Part shown: positions 26,513 to 33,751 of the stretch, piece by piece
Numbering within the stretch: position 1 is the first letter of the stretch
Layout of the letters: the number at the start of each line of letters is the position of its first letter
From: Parabacteroides distasonis ATCC 8503
GTDB taxonomy: Bacteria > Bacteroidota > Bacteroidia > Bacteroidales > Tannerellaceae
DNA: 64,000 bases
Reading direction: 5' to 3'
Assembly (NCBI RefSeq): GCF_000012845.1
Contig: NC_009615.1
Location: 4,652,501-4,716,500, forward strand
Notes under the pieces: generated by a model
Databases searched by the model: none
The model's input: the letters and a program-made list of their open reading frames with translations, nothing else
Told to the model about the DNA's origin: nothing
Position numbers and translations under genes: made by a program

Positions 26513-27220
26513 TTAGATACATAATTTTTCCATGGCCGAGACCATGGGGGTAAGGATTCGATACCGGATCCGGTTGTGTTGTTTGATGTCTTTCTCCAGA
26601 CTACAGATGGAGAAGAGGACGGCATAACATAAATTCTCGTCGTAATCTCCCGAAAGATGCTTGACCATGATACTTTTTAAGTCGGCTAAAAGGGCCTCGA
26701 TGGTATCTTCCGTACGTTGCTCGGAGGTGATTTGCAATCCATCGATCGTTCCCGCCGGTTCTTTTCCCAGCTTTCTGCTTAACGACATGCAGTAGGGAAA
26801 CCATATCTTATCATCTTTCTCAATGCGGGCGATGAGTTCTTCCTTGAACGAGGAGAAGAAGCGTCCTATCAATCCAAGAGTAGGATTGCCGGGCGTACTC
26901 ATCGAGATGAAGGAACCTAGATGGCGTTCTATATTGGGAAGCTGATAACGTAAATAGTATTGGTTCGTCTTTGTCAGGTAATCAATGATCTGCGATGTAT
27001 GGAAAGTTTGTAACTTCTTCTCCGGAAAATACTCCTCGTTGAGGAAGGTATTGATCACTGTCAATAAGAAGTCCGTATCCAGCGAATGTTCTTCACAGAG
27101 CGTCTTCACTGATTTGTCGCCAAGCCCGAGACGAATCCCAAACCGGTTGATTACGGGAATGAGTGAGGGGTGTTCTTCCACCACCTCACTCAATTGCATA
27201 TTTGGGTATACTAAAGGCAT
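26513..27220 (-). CDS. Hemerythrin-like/RIC-type protein
   Basis: A 235-residue protein from ATG 27220. The N-terminal 70 residues resemble the short ScdA/DUF1858-type helical domain (LSEVVEEHPSLIPVINRFGI), and the rest is a helical bundle. TNQYYLRYQLPNIERHLGSF near residue 85 parallels the HHxYxRxxLPxL start of RIC (YtfE/ScdA), and SLEKDIKQHNRIRYRILTPM near 205 parallels the LExDLxxHxxxEN end. Several iron ligands of true RIC proteins appear replaced, so iron binding is uncertain. GTG 27247, overlapping the upstream gene, is an alternative start. Its TGATAAGATG arrangement suggests coupling to that gene. Confidence 0.6.
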   Translation of the reverse strand: MPLVYPNMQLSEVVEEHPSLIPVINRFGIRLGLGDKSVKTLCEEHSLDTDFLLTVINTFLNEEYFPEKKLQTFHTSQIIDYLTKTNQYYLRYQLPNIERHLGSFISMSTPGNPTLGLIGRFFSSFKEELIARIEKDDKIWFPYCMSLSRKLGKEPAGTIDGLQITSEQRTEDTIEALLADLKSIMVKHLSGDYDENLCYAVLFSICSLEKDIKQHNRIRYRILTPMVSAMEKLCI

Positions 27221-27224
27221 CTTA

Positions 27225-28163
27225 TCAAGCTTGTTCCCATTGTTCACGTAATAACTTGACGGCGGCGGGGACTACCACGTTACGGTCTCCCTGACATCCG
27301 CACTCGAAGCTTACGTAGTTGTTATAACCAATCATTTTCAATCCCTTGAAACCATTGATATAGTTATCGGCATCTCCATCCTCACCCGGCATGCTGCGAC
27401 GTTTGCGGCTGGCCACGTGTACGTGTTGGAGATACTCTCCACCGGAGATAAAGGCTCCCATATCAGAGGTCTCTTCCCATGTCATATGCCAGAAGTCGCC
27501 CATGCAACGTACACCCGGATTATTGATATCCCGGCATAAAGAGGCGGCGTCGGCTACTTGACGTAGATAAAAACACTCTTTTCGGTTCAAAGGTTCAAAG
27601 ATGACGCTAGTCCCATGCTGGGCGGCGAAAGTTCCCATCTCGTTGAATTGCTCGCAAAGGAAATCCCGTGTCTCCATCGTATGAGGCAAGGCGGGGACTT
27701 GACCATTAAAGGCAGGAACGATAATCACGCCCGTAGAACCTAATTCACCGGCTGCGGCGATGATCTCTTTCATCGTATCCATGCATTCCTTGCGGATGGC
27801 TGGATCGGTAGAAAGAATAAAGCCTTTGAAGCCGGCGCAGATGGCACTTACTTTGATGTTACGTCCGTTTAAGGCCTGCTTGATCTCGTTTACCCGGCCG
27901 GCTAATCCTCCGCCACCCGGCTCAAAACCTACAACGCCCAACTTCTCCATAAAATCAAGTTTCTCGTTCAAACTTTCACCCGGGGCGATTCCCTCTTGGA
28001 AAGAAAGCTTTAATTCAAGGTCCTTGCCGGTCTTGTCGCTCCCTTTTTCTCCTTTGGCAGTGTTTGCCGGCTTGGAAGAGCAGGAGGCCAAGGCCGTACT
28101 TCCTACCGCTAAAGCAGCGCCGGATAAGGAGGTTCTTAAAAAGTTTCTTCTATTTAATGTCAT
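27225..28163 (-). CDS. Secreted sugar-phosphate-isomerase-like TIM-barrel protein
   Basis: A 312-residue protein. The N-terminus MTLNRRNFLRTSLSGAALAV has a twin-arginine motif followed by a lipobox-like ALASC, so it is probably exported and lipid-anchored. The body is the xylose-isomerase-like/AP-endonuclease-2 TIM barrel: GFEPGGGGLAG, GVIIVPAFNG, VIFEPLNRKECF near residue 197 and the C-terminal YVSFECGC with metal ligands E and H. Such proteins often act with Gfo/Idh/MocA oxidoreductases on keto-sugars. The MocA-type gene is 13 bp upstream. Confidence 0.8.
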   Translation of the reverse strand: MTLNRRNFLRTSLSGAALAVGSTALASCSSKPANTAKGEKGSDKTGKDLELKLSFQEGIAPGESLNEKLDFMEKLGVVGFEPGGGGLAGRVNEIKQALNGRNIKVSAICAGFKGFILSTDPAIRKECMDTMKEIIAAAGELGSTGVIIVPAFNGQVPALPHTMETRDFLCEQFNEMGTFAAQHGTSVIFEPLNRKECFYLRQVADAASLCRDINNPGVRCMGDFWHMTWEETSDMGAFISGGEYLQHVHVASRKRRSMPGEDGDADNYINGFKGLKMIGYNNYVSFECGCQGDRNVVVPAAVKLLREQWEQA

Positions 28164-28175
28164 AAACAGTCCGGA

Positions 28176-29558
28176 TTATTTCTTGTCGATTGGTTTACCC
28201 GGAACAGGAACGACGAAGCCGCTCATATCCATCTTTCCTAAGTTCAAATCTTTCGGAGTATAATCCAATGCAGAGGCAGTCATGGCATCCCAAGTGGTCT
28301 CGGCACCCGTGTAAGCGGACTCACGACCCATGATTGCGGCCATATTGGAGATAGCAGTCTCAGAAGCTTGCTCGATTTGTTTACCACCACGGATACAGTT
28401 GATCCAGTTTACATGCTCTAATGTATACGGGTCAGTTTGCTTGAAGTTCGTTTTTTCGGCCTCGCGATCATATTTCCAGATAACGTTTCCTGCCAAATCC
28501 TTGATCTCCATCGTGTCACTGCTCCATGATCCCTTGGTTCCTTGGATGAATTCGCTTACATTATTTGCACAACCATCTATCTGGCGGCACATACTATGCA
28601 TATGGATACCATTTTCCATTGTGAAATCAACGCTGAAGTTATCATATTGGTCGCCAGTGATACGACGGTGGCGAGAACCGAAACCTACAGCCTTGACTGG
28701 TTTCAATCCGCTGAACCAAGTGAATACATCTATATTATGTACGTGTTGCTCTACGATATGGTCGCCGGAAAGCCATTTCCAGTTTACCCAGTCCTTGATC
28801 ATATATTCGCAATCGTTCCATCCCGGTTGACGGTCCCGATACCAAAGCATATTTTGGTTCCAGTAAACCGTACCGCCCGTGATCTCACCGATCAATCCTT
28901 CCATGATCTTCTTGTAAGACTCGACATAACTGCGTTGGTGATGGCGTTGAGTACCGGTTACGACACATAAGTTCTTTGCCGCAGCTTGTTTCGCGGTAGC
29001 CATAATGGTACGGTAACCAACCGGATCAACACAGATAGGTTTCTCTAGGAAGGAATGTTTGCCCTTTTCTGTGGCGTATTGGAAATGAACCGGACGGAAT
29101 ACGGGAGGAGTGGCGACGATCACTACATCTACGCCGCTATCGATCACTTGCTTGTACGCATCCAAGCCGACGAAACGTTTGTCAGCCGGTACATCAATAC
29201 CTTTCTCGTCTTTTAATTTCTTTGCCAAATCGTCGACACGTTCTTGGAACGTATCGCCTAAAGCCACGATCGTAACGCCGTTCGCAGCGTTCAAGAAGTT
29301 AAAAGCGGCTCCGGAACCACGTCCGCCACAACCGATTACACCAGCTTTTAGTTCTTTTCCATCAGTTGCCAGATCTGGTAATTCGGGCACGTAATAAGTA
29401 CCGGGTTCTTTCAAAGGCTTTATTGCGTTCGCACTTTCACCTCCACCACAAGAAGTTAATACACCAACTGTACTACCTGTTCCAATTGCTCCAAGCGCAC
29501 CCGCTAGGGCTGAACTTTTCAGAAATGATCTTCTGCTAATGCTGTTCTCTTTTTTCAT
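28176..29558 (-). CDS. Secreted Gfo/Idh/MocA family oxidoreductase
   Basis: A 460-residue protein from ATG 29558. The leader ENSISRRSFLKSSALAGALG carries the Tat motif, with a lipobox-like LTSC after it. The mature part has the NAD(P)-binding ELKAGVIGCGGRGSGAA (in LKAGVIGCGGRGSG), then FLEKPICVDPVGY near residue 160 with the EKP motif, and HIVEQHVHNIDVFTWF with the catalytic histidine region. Exported members with tightly held cofactor oxidise and reduce glycosides. It stands between a quinol-linked cytochrome and the TIM-barrel gene, which suggests a periplasmic sugar-oxidation unit. A GTG at 29579 overlapping the upstream stop is less likely as a start. Confidence 0.85.
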   Translation of the reverse strand: MKKENSISRRSFLKSSALAGALGAIGTGSTVGVLTSCGGGESANAIKPLKEPGTYYVPELPDLATDGKELKAGVIGCGGRGSGAAFNFLNAANGVTIVALGDTFQERVDDLAKKLKDEKGIDVPADKRFVGLDAYKQVIDSGVDVVIVATPPVFRPVHFQYATEKGKHSFLEKPICVDPVGYRTIMATAKQAAAKNLCVVTGTQRHHQRSYVESYKKIMEGLIGEITGGTVYWNQNMLWYRDRQPGWNDCEYMIKDWVNWKWLSGDHIVEQHVHNIDVFTWFSGLKPVKAVGFGSRHRRITGDQYDNFSVDFTMENGIHMHSMCRQIDGCANNVSEFIQGTKGSWSSDTMEIKDLAGNVIWKYDREAEKTNFKQTDPYTLEHVNWINCIRGGKQIEQASETAISNMAAIMGRESAYTGAETTWDAMTASALDYTPKDLNLGKMDMSGFVVPVPGKPIDKK

Positions 29559-29578
29559 GATATTATTTTTTTTAGACA

Positions 29579-31156
29579 CTATTTATTAGGTTCACATACA
29601 ACACGGAAACCGATTCCTCTGATATCGGAGTACCACCAGATACTCTTCGGCTGTTGCGGATCGGTTTTTAACCAAGCTTCATGTTTGGTATAATCACGGG
29701 AAGCGCAGCGAAGATCTGCCGCATCGGAGGTGTAATTACCGCCTCTCACTACCCATTCTGTACCTTCAGTAATCAATGGATCTGTGGCGCTACTTCCGCT
29801 TTTAGCGTAAGCTTCAGGATCATACTTGTCGGCACAATATTCCATTACATTACCCAACATATTCTTTAACCCAAAGGGATTGGCTTTTACCAAATCCGGT
29901 TCTTGCGTCTTGTTTTTGCTGTTCTTGCTATAAATCACATAAGAACCTATACTATCAGTCTTAGCGTCGAAAAATTTACGCCAGAAGCCTTGATCGGAGA
30001 AATCTTTTGGATTGCCCGTAAAGAAATAAGGCGTTTCCGTGCCGCCACGTGCCGCATATTCCCATTCCGCCTCGGTCGGTAAACGATAAGTCTTTCCTGT
30101 TTTCTTGGATAACCATTGGCAGAAAGTCTCGGCCGCATAATGAGTCATTGTAATAGCCGGGCGATCTCCGCCACCCCAGCCTTGATCCGGGAAACCGAAC
30201 GGAGGTGTCGGACCGGAGATGGCATCGACATTCGGATTACTGTTATTTGCGTACACGGTCTCTGGCGGGGTACGGCCCTCACTCATCGTATTCCCATAGA
30301 AAGCCCAGTATTGATCCCAAGTCACCTCGACCTCAGCCATGAAGAACGGACTAACGGTTACGTTGTGTACAGGTGACTCATCTGCTTTATGAAACGCCTC
30401 TTTTTCCTCACTACCCATTTTGAATGAACCTCCGGGAATGGCAATCATCTTGAATGAGACCATTGTTCCGGGAATTTGTTCTACATAATCGGTAAAAGAG
30501 GTTACTGTAGTTGGTTCCTTAAAAAACAGGCTGGTATCTATCGAGGTTGCCCCGGATGTGTTTTGTCCCGGTATGCCAACCATCTTAGAGTGATTGTAGT
30601 TCGGATTGTAATGTCCTGCATCCAAATGGCAACTAATACATTGTAGATCTAGCTTTTTCTCATTCTCATCATAATATAAATGTGCTGTTACACCATCATC
30701 GGTAATTCCTTCGGGGAATAAGTTCTGATGGCACTCCTTACAAGATTCATTGGGGATATATTTAACGGCGTGTTCCAACTCGGACTTAGTTTCCCAATTG
30801 AAATCCGCGCTGTCTTTAGTCAAGTATGACCAAACATCTTTCATACCCAATTTAGCCTTTGCGCTATAATGTTTCCAAGTATTTGTTTGGGGTGGGAGGT
30901 GACAAGCTACGCAATGTGTCTTAACGCCACTTCCATTATTTACATGCTTGGAAAGTTTCCAACTGTTTTCTACGTGAGGATGCACGTGGCACATCATACA
31001 AGATTCATCTGTCGAGAAATATACAGATGTTTTATAAAGGGCGATCATAATCCCTGCTCCCAAAAATAATCCGAGGAACAGGATAAACGCCTTACTTTTG
31101 AAAAAATACTTTTTCCTCTCAGACGAGTATCGGTTTGAAAATTTGTTAGTTGTCAT
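29579..31156 (-). CDS. Tetraheme NapC/NrfH-like cytochrome fused to a SUMF1/FGE-like domain
   Basis: A 525-residue protein of unusual build. Residues about 20-45 form one membrane anchor. Four c-type heme sites follow: CMMCH, CVACH, CKECH and CISCH (residues about 53-180), as in NapC/NrfH quinol dehydrogenases. From residue 235 it becomes a formylglycine-generating-enzyme-like domain: MIAIPGGSFKMGSEE, EVEVTWDQYWAFYG, YRLPTEAEWEYAARGG, NMLGNVMEYCAD and a final GIGFRVVCE. It would sit on the periplasmic face, taking electrons from menaquinol. The FGE part lacks an obvious sulfatase partner here. It is the first gene of the cluster running to the LuxR gene. Confidence 0.87.
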   Translation of the reverse strand: MTTNKFSNRYSSERKKYFFKSKAFILFLGLFLGAGIMIALYKTSVYFSTDESCMMCHVHPHVENSWKLSKHVNNGSGVKTHCVACHLPPQTNTWKHYSAKAKLGMKDVWSYLTKDSADFNWETKSELEHAVKYIPNESCKECHQNLFPEGITDDGVTAHLYYDENEKKLDLQCISCHLDAGHYNPNYNHSKMVGIPGQNTSGATSIDTSLFFKEPTTVTSFTDYVEQIPGTMVSFKMIAIPGGSFKMGSEEKEAFHKADESPVHNVTVSPFFMAEVEVTWDQYWAFYGNTMSEGRTPPETVYANNSNPNVDAISGPTPPFGFPDQGWGGGDRPAITMTHYAAETFCQWLSKKTGKTYRLPTEAEWEYAARGGTETPYFFTGNPKDFSDQGFWRKFFDAKTDSIGSYVIYSKNSKNKTQEPDLVKANPFGLKNMLGNVMEYCADKYDPEAYAKSGSSATDPLITEGTEWVVRGGNYTSDAADLRCASRDYTKHEAWLKTDPQQPKSIWWYSDIRGIGFRVVCEPNK

Positions 31157-31317
31157 CTGTTTCTATGGTATACTATTTACACTAAGTCACAATTAGATTT
31201 AAAATCGGCAATAAAAGTAGTATATTCCTTTATATATTGAAAGAAAAAATAGTCTCTTTAACGAAAAATGTTGTCTTATTTACGCTTTTTTATCGCAATG
31301 GGAAGAGAAGGAGAATA
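31157..31317. other. Intergenic stretch upstream of the cytochrome gene
   Basis: This 160-bp AT-rich stretch precedes the cytochrome-FGE gene on the minus strand. I see no exact TAnnTTTG box, so the promoter of the cluster is not placed. Confidence 0.4.
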
Positions 31318-31355
31318 ATAAAAAAGCGGCAACACATATTCATAGTGTTGCCGCT
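31318..31355 (-). terminator. Rho-independent terminator of tRNA-Trp
   Basis: On the minus strand, AGCGGCAACAC (31355-31345) pairs perfectly with GTGTTGCCGCT (31335-31325) around a 9-nt loop, and is followed by a T-run. It lies 5 bp beyond the tRNA end. Confidence 0.88.
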
Positions 31356-31359
31356 CACG

Positions 31360-31432
31360 CACGGAAGGAGAGGCTCGAACTCCCGACACCTGGTTTTGGA
31401 GACCAGTGCTCTACCGACTGAGCTACTTCCGT
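31360..31432 (-). tRNA. tRNA-Trp (anticodon CCA)
   Basis: The minus strand gives acceptor ACGGAAG pairing with CTTCCGT, the D arm AGCTCAGTCGGTAGAGC, anticodon stem CTGGT/ACCAG with loop CTCCAAA (anticodon CCA), and T arm GGGAGTTCGAGCCTCTCC. The 3' CCA is not encoded. A consensus promoter lies 11 bp upstream. Confidence 0.95.
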
Positions 31433-31442
31433 ATTGCGGGTG

Positions 31443-31472
31443 CAAAAGTAGTTTAATAATTTGAATATGCAA
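31443..31472 (-). promoter_or_regulatory. Promoter of tRNA-Trp
   Basis: The -7 box TACTTTTG (31450-31443) is preceded by 19 bases and a -33 TTG (31472-31470), the Bacteroidetes sigma-ABfr pattern. The same arrangement stands before the tRNA-Pro and tRNA-Phe genes. Confidence 0.85.
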
Positions 31473-31528
31473 GTAAAATATGAGAAAAAATAGTCTGCTT
31501 TTTAAAAAGGCATTTAGATTATATTTAG

Positions 31529-31536
31529 TATGTTTG
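31529..31536 (+). promoter_or_regulatory. -7 box of the ECF sigma factor gene
   Basis: TATGTTTG fits TAnnTTTG and lies 32 bp before the preferred GTG start at 31568. No clear TTTG is found 19-21 bp upstream, so this is a partial match. Confidence 0.5.
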
Positions 31537-31567
31537 CCAAATCAAAGAAAAAGGAGTGGGAGTTTTT

Positions 31568-32173
31568 GTGCGAGATATCAAAGGGTTGCTTGAATCTGTG
31601 TCGGTAGATAACAGGGGAGCTTTCGAACGTTTTTATAATTTATATTATGATCAGGTTTTTCGCTTCGCTTATTATTGTTTAGGCGAGAAGGAGGCATGCC
31701 GTGAAGTTGTGACAGATGTTTTTTTCTCGGTCTGGCAATCTCGGAAACGATTAAAGGAGATTGATAATATAGATACCTATTTATATATTTCTGTACGTAA
31801 CGAGTCTTTTCGTTATCAAGCAAGGAATAAAGACTTGAATAGGGCTTCTTTAAATGAGTTGTTGCCATTAATGGAAGAGGAAGATGAGGGTTCTCCGGAG
31901 GAGCATTTGGAGTTAAAAGAGATGAGAGAGATGCTTGATAAAGCGATTGACGAACTTCCTGAGAAATGCCGTCTTGTGTTTTTGATGTCTCGTGAGGAGG
32001 GATTGAAAACGAAGGAGATCGCGGAAATATTATCGGTTCAAGAGAGTACGGTTCGTGTACAGATGAAGATCGCTATAGAAAAATTGGTAGCCCGGTTGAA
32101 GCCGAGCTTTCCAAATATTTCATTCTCTTTATTGCTGATGTTTATTTTTAATGTGATTTATAGATCTGCTTAA
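31568..32173 (+). CDS. ECF-type RNA polymerase sigma-70 factor
   Basis: A 201-residue sigma factor of the Bacteroidetes ECF kind. Region 2 is DQVFRFAYYCLGEKEACREV followed by VFFSVWQSRKRLKE near residue 55. Region 4 is LPEKCRLVFLMSREEGLKTK and EIAEILSVQESTVRVQMKIA. The C-terminal 20 residues (FSLLLMFIFNVIYRS) are hydrophobic. Most such factors are paired with a FecR-like anti-sigma gene; here none follows, and the next gene is convergent. I choose GTG 31568, because an AAGGAG at 31551-31556 then stands 11 bp upstream. GTG 31556 would overlap that site. Confidence 0.85.
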   Translation: MRDIKGLLESVSVDNRGAFERFYNLYYDQVFRFAYYCLGEKEACREVVTDVFFSVWQSRKRLKEIDNIDTYLYISVRNESFRYQARNKDLNRASLNELLPLMEEEDEGSPEEHLELKEMREMLDKAIDELPEKCRLVFLMSREEGLKTKEIAEILSVQESTVRVQMKIAIEKLVARLKPSFPNISFSLLLMFIFNVIYRSA

Positions 32174-32178
32174 GCTTT

Positions 32179-32853
32179 CTATATGGGGATATTCCCTGTT
32201 AGAAGGAAAGATGATAGTTCTTTTATATCAGTAACGATTTTGTTTGTTCCGGCATTCGCTAATTCTTCTTCATCCCCGTAGCCGTAAAGGACTCCTATTG
32301 AATCTATGTTATTCGCTTTGGCCCCTTCTATATCATATTTACGATCACCGATCATGACTACGTCAGACCGTGTTTTTATATCGGTGCTGTCTAATACATA
32401 TTGTATTACATCCGCTTTTTCGGAACGGCTTCCGTCGAATGTGCTTCCTCCAACAAATGTAAAATAAGATTCTAAGTGGAAATATTCTAGAATTTGTTGA
32501 GCGAAGGGTTGCGGCTTTGAGGTGGCTAAGTAGATTTTCATTTCGTTTTCGGTAAGCAAACGGAGTAATTCATCAGTACCTTGATACAGGGTATTCTCGA
32601 AAATACCTTGTTTTGAAAAATATTCCCGGTATTTAGCAATGGCTACATCTGCTTGCTCATCTGTAAACTGATAGAAGTCCTTAAAGGATGTTTTTAATGG
32701 TGGCCCGATGAAAGGGCATAAAGATCGTAAATCTTCTACTTCTATATTGAAATAGGAGAGGGCGTACTTTACAGAACTGGTAATACCAATCATAGGATCG
32801 GTTAATGTACCGTCCAGATCGAACAATATATGTTGATACCTTTTGTTATTCAT
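32179..32853 (-). CDS. HAD-superfamily phosphatase, phosphoglycolate-phosphatase-like
   Basis: A 224-residue enzyme with all four HAD motifs: FDLDGTLTDPM at the N-terminus with both catalytic aspartates, LATSKP near residue 106 (motif II), SEKADVIQ (motif III lysine near 143), and VMIGDRKYDIEGAKAN near 165 (motif IV). The helical cap of about 60 residues is that of the Gph group. It likely hydrolyses a small phosphate ester. It faces the sigma-factor gene tail to tail with a 5-bp gap. Confidence 0.85.
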   Translation of the reverse strand: MNNKRYQHILFDLDGTLTDPMIGITSSVKYALSYFNIEVEDLRSLCPFIGPPLKTSFKDFYQFTDEQADVAIAKYREYFSKQGIFENTLYQGTDELLRLLTENEMKIYLATSKPQPFAQQILEYFHLESYFTFVGGSTFDGSRSEKADVIQYVLDSTDIKTRSDVVMIGDRKYDIEGAKANNIDSIGVLYGYGDEEELANAGTNKIVTDIKELSSFLLTGNIPI

Positions 32854-32880
32854 TAGATATTAATAGGATTGAAAAAAGAA

Positions 32881-32914
32881 AGGCAAGATCTCTTTCAAGA
32901 TTCTTGCCTTTTTG
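32881..32914 (-). terminator. Terminator of tRNA-Pro
   Basis: AGGCAAGATC (32881-32890) and GATTCTTGCCT (32899-32909) form a hairpin with T-runs on both strands, so it can stop transcription from the tRNA and from the other side. It lies 6 bp past the tRNA end and 28 bp from the HAD gene start. Confidence 0.75.
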
Positions 32915-32919
32915 ATAAG

Positions 32920-32993
32920 TCGGGATGAGAAGACTCGAACTTCCGACCTCCACGTCCCGAACGTGGCGCGCTAGCCAACTGTGCTACATCCCG
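32920..32993 (-). tRNA. tRNA-Pro (anticodon CGG)
   Basis: Minus-strand acceptor CGGGATG pairs with CATCCCG. The anticodon stem is CCACG/CGTGG with loop TTCGGGA, giving anticodon CGG. The T arm contains GTTCGAGTC. CCA is not encoded. A consensus promoter lies about 40 bp upstream. Confidence 0.95.
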
Positions 32994-33033
32994 TTTTTTT
33001 TGTTTTGTTGTATCGTTGTCTCGATTACGGGTG

Positions 33034-33063
33034 CAAAGGTACACATTGTTTTTGAACTTGCAA
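33034..33063 (-). promoter_or_regulatory. Promoter of tRNA-Pro
   Basis: The -7 box TACCTTTG (33041-33034), 19 bases, -33 TTG (33063-33061). Downstream bases CACCCGTAATCGA are shared, in mirror orientation, with the tRNA-Phe leader. Confidence 0.88.
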
Positions 33064-33131
33064 GAGAAAAGTGGATTTTTTTGCAGGAAAAATAGATAAT
33101 TTCCTGTCCCGTGAATTTTTCTTTCAAAACA

Positions 33132-33162
33132 TTTGCTGGATTAAAAATAATACCTACCTTTG
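33132..33162 (+). promoter_or_regulatory. Promoter of tRNA-Phe
   Basis: The -33 TTTG (33132-33135), 19 bases, -7 TACCTTTG (33155-33162), an exact Bacteroidetes consensus. The following bases CACCCGTAATCGAAACAACG mirror those of the divergent tRNA-Pro leader, forming an inverted repeat of about 38 bp around the shared region. Confidence 0.9.
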
Positions 33163-33201
33163 CACCCGTAATCGAAACAACGATATACAAAACGACATGA
33201 T

Positions 33202-33277
33202 GGTGCCATAGCTCAGTTGGTAGAGCAAAGGACTGAAAATCCTTGTGTCCCCGGTTCGATTCCTGGTGGCACCACCA
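33202..33277 (+). tRNA. tRNA-Phe (anticodon GAA)
   Basis: Acceptor GGTGCCA pairs with TGGCACC. The anticodon stem is AAGGA/TCCTT with loop CTGAAAA, so anticodon GAA. The T arm is CCCCGGTTCGATTCCTGG-like. The 3' CCA is encoded (33275-33277), unlike in the two other tRNAs here. Because the integrase gene and foreign DNA begin just downstream, the 3' half of this tRNA is a candidate attachment site. Confidence 0.95.
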
Positions 33278-33298
33278 AAAAGCTTTTCAATTTTAGAA

Positions 33299-33335
33299 AA
33301 CCCTTGAATTAGAGATAGTTCAAGGGTTCTTTTTT
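33299..33335 (+). terminator. Terminator of tRNA-Phe
   Basis: AACCCTTGAA (33299-33308) and TTCAAGGGTT (33319-33328) form a perfect 10-bp stem, followed by C and seven T. Confidence 0.9.
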
Positions 33336-33383
33336 TACCCTCACTACGCATTCCGCTACATATTTGTGAAGTTGGATTTCGCC

Positions 33384-33672
33384 AATTCAGTGGCTTTTTT
33401 TAAGGCTTTTGAAAAAGCCATAAATATGCACCATACTTCATTGTTTTTCAACTGTTTGACAATTTCAATCTCCGGTGTGAAAAAGTAATTTTGCACACAT
33501 GACCGGATGGAGTTGAAAATGTGAAAGAAATTTAAAAATTCGATGTTTCCCATCGGAATAAAAAAAAGGAATCGAACCCGGGATACAAAAGGCAATTCGA
33601 ACTTGAGAAAAATTGGATTTTTATGGCTTTTCTATGGCTTTTCCTAAAGCCTTAAAAAAAAGCCACCGAATT
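33384..33672. repeat. Imperfect inverted repeat of about 40 bp flanking about 205 bp
   Basis: The left arm (33384-33424) reads AATTCAGTGGCTTTTTTTAA then GGCTTTTGAAAAAGCCATAA. The right arm (33628-33672), read on the minus strand, gives AATTCGGTGGCTTTTTTTTA and AGGCTTTAGGAAAAGCCATA. Each arm also folds on itself (TGGCTTTTT with AAAAAGCCA). The pair lies between tRNA-Phe and the integrase, so it may mark integrase arm sites, an attachment region or an invertible segment. Both arms encode the same short peptide start (MAF then KALKK) on opposite strands. Confidence 0.6.
33568..33583 (-). other. tRNA T-arm-like fragment, inverted relative to tRNA-Phe
   Basis: The minus strand reads CCCGGGTTCGATTCCT, matching the tRNA-Phe T-arm CCCCGGTTCGATTCCT at 15 of 16 positions but in the opposite orientation. 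The remainder of a tRNA is absent. It lies inside the inverted repeat near the integrase and may be an attachment-site remnant or a chance fragment. Confidence 0.4.
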
Positions 33673-33751
33673 TAACACTTCGTTTCACTATCTCATGCCA
33701 TCCGGTTTTGACGAAACAATTGGATGTAACACCTCTAAAAAAACAAAAGTG

